A stretch of 64,000 nucleotides of DNA from CAZOVB01 sp964583095 (GCA_964583095.1 CAZOVB010000004.1:79246-143245); one strand, 5' to 3'. Counted from the first letter of the stretch, positions 15,221-24,902 are shown. A program made the numbers and translations. Notes: generated from the letters alone by a model not told the origin.

Positions 15221-17113
15221 ATGAAACTGAATCGAGAACTGGGTTTTTGGGACGTCTTCTGCATCGCCGCCGGAGCGATGATCAGCTCGGGGCTGTTCAT
15301 CCTGCCCGGGCTGGCCTACGGAATCGCCGGCCCGGCGGTGGTGCTTTCTTACGCGCTGGCAAGCCTTCTGGTGATTCCCGCGATGTTCGCCCAAGCGGAG
15401 CTGGCCACGGCCATGCCCAAGTCGGGCGGAAGCTACTTCTTCATCATCCGCTCGATGGGAGCCTTTCCCGGGGTGCTGGCGGGTCTGGCCAACTGGTTCA
15501 GCATTGCCCTCAAGGCCGCTTTCGCCCTGATCGGCATCGGGGCGATGTTCAACCTGATCGTGCCCAATACCCCGCCGATGACCATCAAGCTGATCGCCCT
15601 TGCCGGCTGCGGGGTGTTTACGGTTCTGAACGTTGTGAGCGTAAAGATGACCGGCCGAAGCCAGATCTGGATGGTCATCGGGCTGCTGGCCGTGCTGGTT
15701 ATGTTCGTACTGGCGGGCATACCACAGGCCCGGCACCCGCACTACGCTGGGTTCCTGAGCAAGGGGCCGGTGAACATCCTCTACGTGGCGGGGCTGGTCT
15801 TTGTCTCCTACGGGGGTCTTACCAAGGTGGCCAGCATTGCCGAGGAAGTCCGTCAACCGGGTCGGAACATTCCCGGAGGCATGATCGCAGCCTTCGTGGT
15901 GGTGGCCCTTCTGTATGTGGCGGCGGTTTTCGTGGTGGTGGGGCTGCTGGAATCAGCCGAAATGTTCACCGAAGATTCCGCCGGGCCCCGTGCGAACCTC
16001 ACGCCGCTTTCCTCCGCGGCAGCCAAGCTGCCCGGCTGGCAGGGAAGCGTAGGGATGGTGGCCCTGGCCATCGCGGGCTGCCTGGCGTTCTTCACCACCG
16101 CCAACGGGGGGATCCTCTCTGCCTCGCGGATTCCGATGGCGATGGCCCGCGACGCGCTGCTGCCTCGCAGCTTCGGCCGCGTCTCCCAGAGACTCAAGAC
16201 GCCGGTGATCGGCATCCTGTTCACCAGCGGGTTCATGGCCGTAGTCATTGCCCTGTTGGACGTGCCTCTGCTTGCCAAGGTCGCCAGCACGATGATGCTC
16301 ATGCTGTTTCTGCTGGTGAACCTGGCCGTGCTGATCCTGCGGACCAGCAAGATCCAGAACTACAGGCCCCTGTTCAAGGCTCCGCTCTATCCCTGGCTGC
16401 AACTGATCAGCCTTCCGCTGTATGTACTTCTAATTGTCGGGATGGGCTGGCTGCCCCTGGTGGTAACCGGGGGGTTCTTCCTGCTGGGAGCCTTGTGGTA
16501 CTTCGTGTACGCTCGCCACCGCATCCAGAGTGAAAGCGCCCTGCTCTACATGGTTCGAAATGCTCTTTCCAAGGTGATGTACCGCAGCGAACTGGAAAGC
16601 GAGCTTCGCCAGATCGCCCTCGAGCGGGACGACGTGATCCACGACCGCTTCGATGAGCTGATCAAGAACTGCGATATCCTGGATATCGATCAGGCGCTGA
16701 CGAGGGAGGAGGTGTTCGGGCGGATCAGCGAGGTGGTCGGCCGGCGGCTCGACCTACCCGCCCAGAGGATCTACGAGGAGTTCCAGGATCGCGAGAAGCA
16801 GTCTTCGACGGTCATTCAGGAGGGCCTGGCCATTCCGCATATCGTCCTGGAAGGCAACGACCTGTTCGAGATGGTCGTGGCCCGTTGTCGGGGCGGGGCT
16901 ATTTTTCCGAATCAGCAGATGCCTGTCTACACGATCTTTGCCCTGGTCGGGTCAAAGGATCAGCGGAACTACCACCTCCAGGCGCTTATGGCCATCGCGC
17001 ATATCGTGCAGGAGCACGGTTTCGGCAGCCGATGGCAGAAAGCCCGCGGCGAAGAAGACCTGCGCGACGTGCTGCTGCTCTCGAGCCGCAAGCGTCACCA
17101 GGCCGGCGAGTAG
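15221..17113 (+). CDS. APC-family amino acid permease fused to a PTS EIIA-type domain
   Basis: 630 residues from the ATG at 15221, preceded by AAGGAA. The first ~440 residues form about twelve transmembrane helices with the APC opening GFWDVFCIAAGAMISSGLF and the conserved FVSYGGLTKVASIAEEVRQPGRNIP stretch in two parts. A cytoplasmic helical linker follows. The last ~150 residues resemble the fructose/mannitol EIIA domain of the phosphotransferase system, with the phospho-acceptor context GLAIPH (His about 540). Known relatives with this fusion suggest control of amino acid uptake by phosphorylation rather than sugar transport. No other PTS protein (EI, HPr, EIIB/C) is in the window. Substrate unknown. 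Confidence 0.85.
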   Translation: MKLNRELGFWDVFCIAAGAMISSGLFILPGLAYGIAGPAVVLSYALASLLVIPAMFAQAELATAMPKSGGSYFFIIRSMGAFPGVLAGLANWFSIALKAAFALIGIGAMFNLIVPNTPPMTIKLIALAGCGVFTVLNVVSVKMTGRSQIWMVIGLLAVLVMFVLAGIPQARHPHYAGFLSKGPVNILYVAGLVFVSYGGLTKVASIAEEVRQPGRNIPGGMIAAFVVVALLYVAAVFVVVGLLESAEMFTEDSAGPRANLTPLSSAAAKLPGWQGSVGMVALAIAGCLAFFTTANGGILSASRIPMAMARDALLPRSFGRVSQRLKTPVIGILFTSGFMAVVIALLDVPLLAKVASTMMLMLFLLVNLAVLILRTSKIQNYRPLFKAPLYPWLQLISLPLYVLLIVGMGWLPLVVTGGFFLLGALWYFVYARHRIQSESALLYMVRNALSKVMYRSELESELRQIALERDDVIHDRFDELIKNCDILDIDQALTREEVFGRISEVVGRRLDLPAQRIYEEFQDREKQSSTVIQEGLAIPHIVLEGNDLFEMVVARCRGGAIFPNQQMPVYTIFALVGSKDQRNYHLQALMAIAHIVQEHGFGSRWQKARGEEDLRDVLLLSSRKRHQAGE

Positions 17114-17118
17114 ACCCC

Positions 17119-19479
17119 TTACGTTGCGGGCCTTTCGAGGCTTACGGCGAAGATCCGGTATTGTTTTTCCAGCAGCAGTCGCAACTGGATGGTGTCGCAG
17201 ACGGGCGTCCCGGCCCCGGCAAAGCCCGAAAGGTGTGTCAGGCCGTAGTTGGGGTCCGGTCGCAGCGCCGGCCTGACCCGCAGCGGATCGACGTACTTGA
17301 AGCCCCCGCCGGCCCAGATGTGCTCGCCGTAGATCGCCCACCAGTCGCACAGGTGGCGGATGGCCAGGAGCTTCTCGCTGTAGACGACCTGCTTGCCCCG
17401 GAGCCACAACACCTCCACGGCCGGGAGGGTCTGATGGTCGCCGGGGGCCTCCAGGGCGCTGACGATGTGCAGATCCGCCACGCGGCAAGGCTCGAAGCGA
17501 AGGGTCAGTTCCTCCCCGGGCTCCTCCAGCAGGACGTGGGTCTTGTCCAGCGGGGCAAAGCGGAAGGGCACGGAGTTGAGGGTGGTCCGGCCGGGCTTGA
17601 TACCCGCGATGGCCTCATGGAAACTGTCCCAAGGCAACTCGAAAAGCTCGAACCTCTCGTCCCGGCTGGGGGTCCGAGTCGGGGAATCAGAGCGGGTCAG
17701 GTCTGTGAAGTCCTCGATGGCCTGATCGAAGACACTCAGCGATACTTCGATATTCTCGGGCTTGTTGTGGGCCAGCCAGGCGGTTACGTAGGCCTTGCGG
17801 CAGGCGCGGAGCTCCTGGGCGGCCTGTGCAGCCGGTTTCTTCAGGGCGGCACGGGAGGCTCCCTCGGCGATGGCTCCGCCCAGTTCCACCCTTTTGGCGA
17901 CGCTGCGCATTCGCTGGAGCGTGACGCGGTAGTGCTCGATCAGGTCGGCGTTCTTCCGGGCCTGTCGTTTGGCCCGGGTGACAGAATCAAGGGCGGATTC
18001 CAGCACGCCGGCGTCCTGCCGGGCGCGGGTGAGCAGATCCGGATGGGCCTTTGTCAGCCGGGCCAGGGCGAAGGGGTTGCGGCGGTGGAGGTGCCAACTC
18101 TGTTTGCCGTCGATGCCCAGACGCCCGTGAAGGTTTTCCAGCAAGTCCTCCAGGTCGTCCAGCGGCTCGCCGAAGAGCGCCTGGCTGAATCGGGAGTGAA
18201 AGGTGCCTCGCTGGGCCGCGCTTCCGGACCAGGCCGCCTCGGCCAGGCCCGCTACGAGCGACCAGGTCAGGTGGCGGTGGTTTTCGTAGCCGCTGTCTCC
18301 CCATGTGGAGCCGGCGATCATCTTACCTCGCGTTCTGCCCAGGGTCTTCATCCAGTCGGCGAAGTGCTGCATCGTCGAGACAAAGTCGGGCCAGAACGTG
18401 CACCAGTTCCGGTAGCCGGCCAGGGCCCAGAGTTCCTTCCGTCGCGAGGCCAGCTCGTCGTGATGCGGCACGCCGGTCTCGGGGATGTCCCCGTAGTGCC
18501 AGTTGACGGGGATAATTTCGGGCTTGAGGCGGTTGATCGCTTCGTAGCCGTAGTGGTTGTAGATCATGTCGACCCACATCACCGGCCTCTTGCCTCGCGA
18601 GAGCAGTTGGTCCCCGCACCAGTTGGCGTGGGCCAGCACGTCGTCGGGTTTGACACCGATGACCTCATCAAATCCCATGTGGAAATAATCGCAGGGGAAC
18701 AGCTCGGCAACGTCGGCGATGGCGTCTTTGAGGTACTCGCGGACCTTGGGATTGTCCGGGTTGAGGCTGGAGGGCTCCTGGAAGACCTCCGCGGCCAGGT
18801 GGCGGTAGTTGGGCAGTTGGAGCAGGTTTTCCTGGTGGCCTATCAGGGAGAAGGTGGGCATGACCTGGATATTGCACTTGCGGGCTTCTTCTAGGATCTG
18901 CTTGACCTGGTCGGGTGTGAGTTTGCCGCGTCCCTCGCCGATGTCCGGATGGCTCTTGAGGTGAAGGACGTCCTCCATGTAGGGGGTGTAGAGGTTGATC
19001 TTGAACCGGGCCAGGAGGCGCAGGATCCGCTTGAAGTCCTCGACGGTGGAGATCTGTTTTCGGGAGATGTCGTCGTGATGGCCTCGCAGGGGCATCTCTG
19101 GCCAATCGTCAATACGGCAGGCGGGCAGGGGGCCTGCTTCCATCATCTGCTCGAGGGTGATAAGAGCGTGGAAGAGCCCGTCGGCGTCGCTGCCGGCCAG
19201 CCAGGCTCCGGCCGGCTCGATGAGGATTGTATATCCCTGGGCCATGCCGGGCGCGCCGGGCGGCTGACTTGCGGGCACGCCTATGCGCAGGGTCCAGTCA
19301 CCGGCGCGGGAGTCGGTCTGGAGATCGGCCTGGAGGCCTGCGAGCCGGTCGGAGATGCCCGGGTGCTTCCGGGCGCTGGACGAGACGTACCAGCGTTTGG
19401 AATCGCTCTCGAAGGAGCCTGCGCCAATGGAAACCTTCCGGGGTGCGGGCACGACGGGTAAAGCAGCATCCTGGGCCAT
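17119..19479 (-). CDS. GH20 beta-N-acetylhexosaminidase-like enzyme
   Basis: About 786 residues. The N-terminal third is the GH20b-like domain (residues ~8-125), followed by the TIM barrel opening LRGHHDDISR. The catalytic Asp-Glu pair is in YFHMGFDEV (Asp ~271, Glu ~272), where GH20 normally reads GGDE. The C-terminal ~300 residues are helical followed by a beta domain. GH20 enzymes remove terminal N-acetylglucosamine or N-acetylgalactosamine by substrate-assisted catalysis. There is no signal peptide, so it should act in the cytoplasm on imported oligosaccharides. Start taken at the ATG at 19479 with AAAGGA seven bases before it; a TTG at 19515 is possible but has no ribosome-binding site. 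Convergent with the permease gene, 5 bases apart. Confidence 0.85.
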   Translation of the reverse strand: MAQDAALPVVPAPRKVSIGAGSFESDSKRWYVSSSARKHPGISDRLAGLQADLQTDSRAGDWTLRIGVPASQPPGAPGMAQGYTILIEPAGAWLAGSDADGLFHALITLEQMMEAGPLPACRIDDWPEMPLRGHHDDISRKQISTVEDFKRILRLLARFKINLYTPYMEDVLHLKSHPDIGEGRGKLTPDQVKQILEEARKCNIQVMPTFSLIGHQENLLQLPNYRHLAAEVFQEPSSLNPDNPKVREYLKDAIADVAELFPCDYFHMGFDEVIGVKPDDVLAHANWCGDQLLSRGKRPVMWVDMIYNHYGYEAINRLKPEIIPVNWHYGDIPETGVPHHDELASRRKELWALAGYRNWCTFWPDFVSTMQHFADWMKTLGRTRGKMIAGSTWGDSGYENHRHLTWSLVAGLAEAAWSGSAAQRGTFHSRFSQALFGEPLDDLEDLLENLHGRLGIDGKQSWHLHRRNPFALARLTKAHPDLLTRARQDAGVLESALDSVTRAKRQARKNADLIEHYRVTLQRMRSVAKRVELGGAIAEGASRAALKKPAAQAAQELRACRKAYVTAWLAHNKPENIEVSLSVFDQAIEDFTDLTRSDSPTRTPSRDERFELFELPWDSFHEAIAGIKPGRTTLNSVPFRFAPLDKTHVLLEEPGEELTLRFEPCRVADLHIVSALEAPGDHQTLPAVEVLWLRGKQVVYSEKLLAIRHLCDWWAIYGEHIWAGGGFKYVDPLRVRPALRPDPNYGLTHLSGFAGAGTPVCDTIQLRLLLEKQYRIFAVSLERPAT

Positions 19480-19588
19480 GCAGGGGTCCTTTCTGTGCAG
19501 GATCGGCTTGGGCAAAGCGCGCGGCTACTGCTCCAGCTATCGACACATGGCCGGGGATTTCTTTTGTCGTCCCCGTCGGGTAAGGGGA

Positions 19589-20446
19589 TCAGGTGGCGTA
19601 ACTGTGCATTCCTTTGAAGATCGGCAGGTAGCTGACGCCGATGAGGGTCATGAGCATCGCAACCAGGCCCAGGATGGCAAAGAGGGCGTTGATCCGCGGG
19701 AAGCGCGATCCGTACATGTATCGCCAGTGGAAGTAGGCGGCGTAGATCAGCCAGGTGATCAGCCCCCAGATCTCCTTGGGGTCCCAGTTCCAGAAATCTC
19801 CCCAGGCGTACTTGCCCCACCAGGCGCCCAGGAGCAGGCCCATGTTGATCAGCGGGAAGCCGAAGCAGATGAGTAGATGGATCGACTTGTCGGGGTTGAC
19901 CAGGTCAGGCCGTTTGGACCCGGCCGGGCGGAACAGCGCCTCAAAACCCGGAAAGGCCGCCTTGGTCATGACCACGTAGCCCACCATATACACCAGCACG
20001 TGGGGGATGAACAGGGGACTCTGCAGGGCGGGCATGAGGGGTTCCTTGGCCGGTTCGAATTTGCTTACGAACCCGGCCGGGAAGAGAATCGCCACCGCCA
20101 GGAGCAGGTCCCAGGTGATGTATCCGACCTTGAGCAGATGACGCGAGACGAGGCTGACAAACAGCATCGCCGCCCCCATCGTCAGGAAGACATCAAACAT
20201 GTTGCGAAGCGGGGGATGTTCCAGGTGGACCCAGCGGACGATCCAGCCGATCATCGCCAGTCCGGCCGCGGCTCCGTAGAGCACCCAGGCCGAGTACCTC
20301 TGCCATCGCGGCGCGACGGACTTGGTGACCATGCGGGTGATGTCGCAACCCAGCCAGGCCAGGAAGCCCGCAGCGTAGGTAAACAGCGAGGCATAGAGCC
20401 AGGCCAGCGAGGGCAGCGAGGGGCCGGTTTTCCATTCAAGCGCCAT
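19589..20446 (-). CDS. ccsA: CcsA-type heme delivery protein (cytochrome c maturation system II)
   Basis: 285 residues with about eight transmembrane helices. It carries the heme-handling WWD-type signature as WGDFWNWDPKE (near residue 215) and flanking histidines in HVLVYMVGY and FHWRYMYG. CcsA forms with ResB the membrane complex that exports heme and attaches it to CxxCH motifs of apocytochromes outside the membrane. GGAGG lies inside the last codons of the preceding resB gene, with which it overlaps by 11 bases, so the two are translationally coupled. A client in this window is the CFGCH protein at 56.4-59.9 kb. Confidence 0.92.
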   Translation of the reverse strand: MALEWKTGPSLPSLAWLYASLFTYAAGFLAWLGCDITRMVTKSVAPRWQRYSAWVLYGAAAGLAMIGWIVRWVHLEHPPLRNMFDVFLTMGAAMLFVSLVSRHLLKVGYITWDLLLAVAILFPAGFVSKFEPAKEPLMPALQSPLFIPHVLVYMVGYVVMTKAAFPGFEALFRPAGSKRPDLVNPDKSIHLLICFGFPLINMGLLLGAWWGKYAWGDFWNWDPKEIWGLITWLIYAAYFHWRYMYGSRFPRINALFAILGLVAMLMTLIGVSYLPIFKGMHSYAT

Positions 20447-21833
20447 GGGCCCTCCGCTTCTTGAACCATCGCCAACCCGGCACGAGCCAGAGCTGCCAGA
20501 ACGACCCGGCCATGATGAAGATCAATCCCAGGGCGACGATGGGCCAGCCCCGGTCGCTATGGAGCGACAGGATGGTGGTAGCTCCTTCAGGGCGGAACTG
20601 CTTGCTCATCTGATAAATGTGGTAGCCACCGTAGTGGAGCGGGTCGTTGACCTCGATGGTCTTCCGGCGGACCTGCTCGCCGTCGTCAAGGATCGAAAGA
20701 TCGCTGAGATAATCTTTTACCGTCCGGTCCATCTTGAAAGCGAACTCACGCACTTTTTCGGAATTGGGGAAGAGGGTGTCCAGTCGAACCAGGGCCGAGT
20801 CTGTCAGGGGGTCATAGCGCAGACGGTAGCTGACTTCCTGCCCGCCGAGACGAAGGTTCAGGTCCATGTAGCCGGCCCGGAAGGCTTTGTTGGGGGGGAC
20901 CGCGGCCTCCAGAACAGGCAGGATTCCGTCGGGCGACCACTGCAGGCGCGAGTCCTTTTCGGTGTAGGCGAAATAGGACCGCGTAGCTTGCGGGGCCTGG
21001 ATCGACAGCTTGCCCACAGGCTGGAGATTCGGGCCACTGAGGTAATCGACAAATTCCAGAGTGGCCTCTCCCACCTGTCGTGTCGCTCCCTCCCCCGAAA
21101 GAGTAATAAGCCCGATGTCCTGGGCATAGACATTGATTCGCGGAGGCAGAGGCTCGGTGATTTCCGGCACGAACTTCCGGACGCGGAATTCCGCCGGGGT
21201 TCGCGGGATCTGCTTCCACTGGCCCTGCTGCCAGGAGAGTTTCTGCTCCTGCCACTGGTCGCCTTCGGGATAGAGCAACTTCAGGCGCCAGGGGTGGTAC
21301 TCGATCTCAAACTCGTTGAGTTGGATCGTGAAATCCAGCGGATGCATCCGGTCGACCTCTCTGTCTTTCCAGATGATCGCCGTTTTGGCCTGTTGGCCGG
21401 GCTGCAGCCGGACTTCCGCTTCAAAGACCCGGTCGCTTCGGAACAGGTCCCGCCAGACCTTGTGAGCAGGCTCGGAACTGATCAGCGAGCCCAGCAGCAC
21501 CAGAAGAGCCCCCAGGTGGATGGTCAGGGCTCCCAGGCGGATTCGCAACGACTTCCACAGGAAGAAGCCCAGGAACATCAGAAGCGCAAGGCATATCCAG
21601 ACAATCGCCATGGGAAGGGAATTGAAGAACGCCTGGGCCCCCTCTGCACCGTGGGGGAAGTAGCTGTCCAAGCCTGTTCTGGCCAGGAAGGGCCAATTCT
21701 CCGCGTGCTGGAAGCTCCCGTAGATGCACAGGGCGATCAGGGCCAGGAGCATCAGGAAGACCAGCCACATGGCGCTGCGCCGCACCAGCGGCAGGATTGA
21801 GAAGTCGCGGGTTGTGTTGGGAGGCTCGGGCAT
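20436..21833 (-). CDS. resB: ResB/Ccs1-type cytochrome c maturation protein
   Basis: About 465 residues from the ATG at 21833 (a TTG at 21854 would add seven). N-terminal transmembrane helices at about residues 25-45 (WLVFLMLLALIALCIYG), 75-95 and 105-125 surround the short SFQHAENWPF and SSEPAHKVW loops. A large extracytoplasmic domain follows, then a last helix near the C-terminus (PIVALGLIFIMAGSFWQLWL). This is the usual ResB/Ccs1 topology; the protein holds apocytochrome c and works with CcsA. Overlaps ccsA by 11 bases. Divergent from the lipoprotein phosphodiesterase gene. Confidence 0.88.
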   Translation of the reverse strand: MPEPPNTTRDFSILPLVRRSAMWLVFLMLLALIALCIYGSFQHAENWPFLARTGLDSYFPHGAEGAQAFFNSLPMAIVWICLALLMFLGFFLWKSLRIRLGALTIHLGALLVLLGSLISSEPAHKVWRDLFRSDRVFEAEVRLQPGQQAKTAIIWKDREVDRMHPLDFTIQLNEFEIEYHPWRLKLLYPEGDQWQEQKLSWQQGQWKQIPRTPAEFRVRKFVPEITEPLPPRINVYAQDIGLITLSGEGATRQVGEATLEFVDYLSGPNLQPVGKLSIQAPQATRSYFAYTEKDSRLQWSPDGILPVLEAAVPPNKAFRAGYMDLNLRLGGQEVSYRLRYDPLTDSALVRLDTLFPNSEKVREFAFKMDRTVKDYLSDLSILDDGEQVRRKTIEVNDPLHYGGYHIYQMSKQFRPEGATTILSLHSDRGWPIVALGLIFIMAGSFWQLWLVPGWRWFKKRRAHGA

Positions 21834-21976
21834 CTGTTCACTGTAACGATGCAAAGGAGGAAAAGGTTTCGCTTGGGGTCCGTCTGAATCATAATACCGC
21901 CGATCCCGGCTGCAAAACGATTCTCTGCCCCGCTGCGCGACCTATGGCAGGTTCGGCCCGGCTGGGAAAGGAAAGG

Positions 21977-23623
21977 ATGTGCGTTTTGAAACGTTGCCTT
22001 TGTATTGCGGTGCTGGGGGCGATTCTGGCCTCCGGCTGCGGCGTGCCCGACCCGCAGAGCCCGGCCGATTCGTACGAACTGGATTTTTCGCTGCCCGAGG
22101 GCAGTGTCGAAAACGGTGCGATCATCTTCATCGTCGATGGGCTCAATGGCGAAATCTTCCGGGAGATGCTCGAAGCCGGCGAGTTGCCCGGCTTCAAGAA
22201 GTTCTTCGTGGATCGGGGCCTGTATGTCCAGCGGGCGGTTTGCAATATCCCGGGCGTGACGCTGGCGAACCTGACGAGTATCGCCACGGGGCGTTTTGCG
22301 GGTCATCACGGCGTGACGGGGATCAACTGGTTCGACCGGAACCGTCTGATCTGGCGGGACTATGTGACGATCGCCCAGAAGAACGCCCTGGACGACGACT
22401 ACCGGGCGCCGACGCTGTATGAGCAGTTCCCCAACCGGACGACGTTTTCGGTCTTCTTCCAGCCGCACCGCAACGCCACGAAGTTCATCGAGAACTGGAC
22501 CAGCGCCGGGCCGATGTACTACTTCGGTTGGTACGAACGTGTCGACCGCCTGACGCTGCACCGATTCAACATCGTGGCCGACGTAGCCCGTCAGAGGCGG
22601 GAATTTCCGGCCATCGTCTGTGCGTATCTGCTGGCCCCAGACTTCCGGGGGTATGAATCCGGGGCCTCGAGCAAAGGCTATCGTGATGCGATTCGCCACG
22701 CGGATTTCCAGATTTCACGGGTGCTCGAGGACCTCCGCTCGGCCGGTCTGCTCGAAAAGCTGCACATCGCCCTGGTCAGCGACCACGGGATGGTGGATGT
22801 CCAGAGGCATTTCGTGCTGGATGATTATCTTCGCTGTCAACTGGGCTTTGAGCTGCCCGGCAAGGAGCTCTGGGAGAGTACCGCCTTTGAGGACCGGCTG
22901 GATTACTACCAAACGTTCAACTGCGTAACCTACGGCAGCGGCGATCGTTACTGGGCGATCTGTCTGCGGAAACCCCTGCGGGACCCGCAAGGCAGGGTTA
23001 CGCGAATGGCCCCCTGGCCCGAGCGACCCGACGCCCAGGACCTCCAGGCCTACCCAACCCCGCGCGGGCGGGTGGATCTTGTATCGCACCTGGCCGGCAG
23101 GAAGGAAATCGACCTGGTCGCCTACCGGGGGCCTGAGGGGGGCGTTCGGGTTCGCAACCAGGCCGGCGAGGTGGAGTTCAATCAGCCCGAAGGTCCCGGC
23201 GGGGCGATTCGCTATCGGCGCATCCAGGGCGCCGATCCGCTGGGCTACGCGGCGGCGATGGATTGGCCCGATGGGCAGAGAGACCAGGTGGCCCTGGGCG
23301 AAAGGCAGTGGCTGATCGAAACGGCCCGGACAGCGTATCCGGATCTGCCGGCCCAGATTGTGGCCTACTTCCGTGCCCGGCGGGCGGGGGATCTGTGTGT
23401 CCTGGCCGCGGAGGGATACGACTTCCGCGATGAGAATGACGGTGGCCATGGCGGAATGCTGCCCGGAGAGGTGTTCGTTCCGCTCATCGTGGCCGGCCCC
23501 GGTGTTCCCCGGGGCAAGCGCGTGCCTTTGGGACGAACGGTGGACCTGTTTCCGACCATCCTGGATTGCCTCTCTCGTGAGCACCCCGAGGGGCTCGACG
23601 GCAAGAGCCTGCTGTCTCCGTAG
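21977..23623 (+). CDS. Lipoprotein of the type I phosphodiesterase/nucleotide pyrophosphatase (alkaline phosphatase) superfamily
   Basis: About 548 residues from the ATG at 21977, preceded by GGAAAGG. The lipobox ILASGC follows a short hydrophobic signal, so it is lipid-anchored outside the cytoplasm. Metal and catalytic motifs of the family are in order: IIFIVDGLNG (first Asp), PGVTLANLTSIATG (nucleophile Thr region), LVSDHGM (Asp-His pair) and DGGHGGM (late His). Such enzymes hydrolyse phosphodiesters or transfer phospho-head-groups. An unusually long insert (about residues 320-450) lies between the SDHGM motif and the last histidines. Substrate unknown. An upstream in-frame extension overlapping resB was rejected. 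Confidence 0.85.
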   Translation: MCVLKRCLCIAVLGAILASGCGVPDPQSPADSYELDFSLPEGSVENGAIIFIVDGLNGEIFREMLEAGELPGFKKFFVDRGLYVQRAVCNIPGVTLANLTSIATGRFAGHHGVTGINWFDRNRLIWRDYVTIAQKNALDDDYRAPTLYEQFPNRTTFSVFFQPHRNATKFIENWTSAGPMYYFGWYERVDRLTLHRFNIVADVARQRREFPAIVCAYLLAPDFRGYESGASSKGYRDAIRHADFQISRVLEDLRSAGLLEKLHIALVSDHGMVDVQRHFVLDDYLRCQLGFELPGKELWESTAFEDRLDYYQTFNCVTYGSGDRYWAICLRKPLRDPQGRVTRMAPWPERPDAQDLQAYPTPRGRVDLVSHLAGRKEIDLVAYRGPEGGVRVRNQAGEVEFNQPEGPGGAIRYRRIQGADPLGYAAAMDWPDGQRDQVALGERQWLIETARTAYPDLPAQIVAYFRARRAGDLCVLAAEGYDFRDENDGGHGGMLPGEVFVPLIVAGPGVPRGKRVPLGRTVDLFPTILDCLSREHPEGLDGKSLLSP

Positions 23624-23629
23624 AGCTTC

Positions 23630-24601
23630 CTACCGGGCCATGGGGTGGGCGCGCCGGTAGACTTCCTGGAGGCCCGCGGTGGTCAGGTGGGTGTAAATCT
23701 GCGTGGTGGAAAGGCTTTCGTGGCCCAGGAGTTCCTGGACGCTTCGCAGGTCGGCCCCGGCGTTGAGCATGTGGGTGGCGAAGCTGTGTCTCAGCGTGTG
23801 CGGGCTGACCTGGGAGCTGATGCCCGCCTCGGCGAGGTAACCGTCGAGCCTGCGCCGCACCGAGCGGTCGGAAAGCCTTTTTCCATGGCGGTTTATGAAC
23901 AGGGGGCCGCGGGCGGCCCGGCCGAATCGGCCGCTGCGAAGCTCCAGGTAGGCGTCGATGGCCTCGATGGCCAGGGAGCCCAGAGGCACCAGCCGCTCCT
24001 TCTTGCCCTTGCCGGGAATCAGGAGGACTTCCGAGCGGCGGTCGATGTCTTCAACATTCAGAGCGACCAGTTCGCTGATTCGCAGGCCGGCGGAGTAGAT
24101 CGTCTCCAGAATCGCCCGGTCGCGCGAGCCGAACAGCGTGGAGGTATCCGGGGCCTGGAGAAGGGCGGTAATCTGCTGGATGTCCAGGCACTGGGGCAGG
24201 CGCTTATCCTGCTTGGGCGTACGGATGACGCTGATGGGGCTGCTTTCGAGCAACTGCTGTCGCACCAGATACTTGTAGAAGCTCCGAAGGGCGGCCAGCT
24301 TGCGGGCGATGGTGCTCTTGGAATAACCGGTATTTCGCAGAACCGCCAGGAGCATCCGTACCTGCATCGGCTCGACCTTCAGGAGGCTCCTGGTGCGTTG
24401 GCCGGGCGGGGGCAGGAGGATCTCGGCCAGGTCTTCGGCCTTGCAGGAGGTCAGGTCTATCCCATCGGGATGATCGCCGGCTGCGAGGAACTGCTCGAAC
24501 TGGAACAGGTCGGCTGCATACGAGCGGATCGTATGGGCCGAGAAGCGCCTCTCGGCGTCGAGGTACTCCAGAAACTGTTCGGTGAGCGGACTTTCGGGCA
24601 T
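23630..24601 (-). CDS. xerC: XerC/XerD-type tyrosine recombinase
   Basis: About 323 residues from the ATG at 24601 with AGGGAAGG before it. The N-terminal SAM-like domain runs to about residue 120. The catalytic domain contains the full set of residues: Arg in AGLRISEL, Lys in GKGKKERLVPL, His-x-x-Arg in HTLRHSFATH, His in LGHESL and the nucleophile Tyr in TQIYTHL. These are the XerC/D hallmarks; the protein should resolve chromosome dimers at dif. XerC versus XerD cannot be decided by eye. It lies 6 bases from the convergent phosphodiesterase gene and follows a strong terminator, so its promoter must sit within or after that hairpin or reach it by read-through. Confidence 0.88.
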   Translation of the reverse strand: MPESPLTEQFLEYLDAERRFSAHTIRSYAADLFQFEQFLAAGDHPDGIDLTSCKAEDLAEILLPPPGQRTRSLLKVEPMQVRMLLAVLRNTGYSKSTIARKLAALRSFYKYLVRQQLLESSPISVIRTPKQDKRLPQCLDIQQITALLQAPDTSTLFGSRDRAILETIYSAGLRISELVALNVEDIDRRSEVLLIPGKGKKERLVPLGSLAIEAIDAYLELRSGRFGRAARGPLFINRHGKRLSDRSVRRRLDGYLAEAGISSQVSPHTLRHSFATHMLNAGADLRSVQELLGHESLSTTQIYTHLTTAGLQEVYRRAHPMAR

Positions 24602-24620
24602 GTGCCTTCCCTGGCGAAGC

Positions 24621-24652
24621 AAAAAAATGACAGGCGTCTGTGCCTGTCATTT
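24621..24652 (-). terminator. Strong intrinsic terminator after the small 24.7-kb gene
   Basis: Perfect 11-bp stem AAATGACAGGC / GCCTGTCATTT with a 6-base loop; on the minus strand it ends in seven Ts (24627-24621). It lies only 20 bases before the xerC start, separating the two genes. Confidence 0.8.
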
Positions 24653-24680
24653 CTTTATCGGTCAGAAAGGCCCGGGGCGC

Positions 24681-24902
24681 TCAGGCGATCGTATCGTAAG
24701 GCCCCATCGAGCCGTAGCAATCCACGGCCGCCCGCTGAGTCACCTGGAAACTCAGCGTGGCTGCGTCAAGCCAGTCCACGGGACAATCGGCGTCCTCGGC
24801 GAGCTTCATCAGTTTCTCCACGACGGCATCCTCGTCTCCCGGGGCGTAGCGAAAAACGTAGGTCTGCCCGTTCTTGTTGAAATCGAGGGTGCGACTGGCC
24901 AT
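24681..24902 (-). CDS. Small hypothetical protein (73 residues)
   Basis: Starts at the ATG at 24902, six bases after GGAG. The sequence is acidic and compact with a beta-helix-beta pattern (QTYVFRYAPG, then EDAVVEKLMKLAED, then ATLSFQVT), typical of small single-domain proteins conserved in planctomycetes. No membrane segment. Its own terminator lies downstream, and the tatC gene is divergent. Function unknown. Confidence 0.65.
   Translation of the reverse strand: MASRTLDFNKNGQTYVFRYAPGDEDAVVEKLMKLAEDADCPVDWLDAATLSFQVTQRAAVDCYGSMGPYDTIA

Noticed and set aside
16885..18894. Plus-strand frame of 669 codons opposite the GH20 gene
   Set aside because: Shadow of the hexosaminidase coding strand; no domain motifs.
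21797..21976. Upstream extension of the phosphodiesterase gene
   Set aside because: Would precede a clear lipoprotein signal peptide with its own Shine-Dalgarno and overlap divergent resB.
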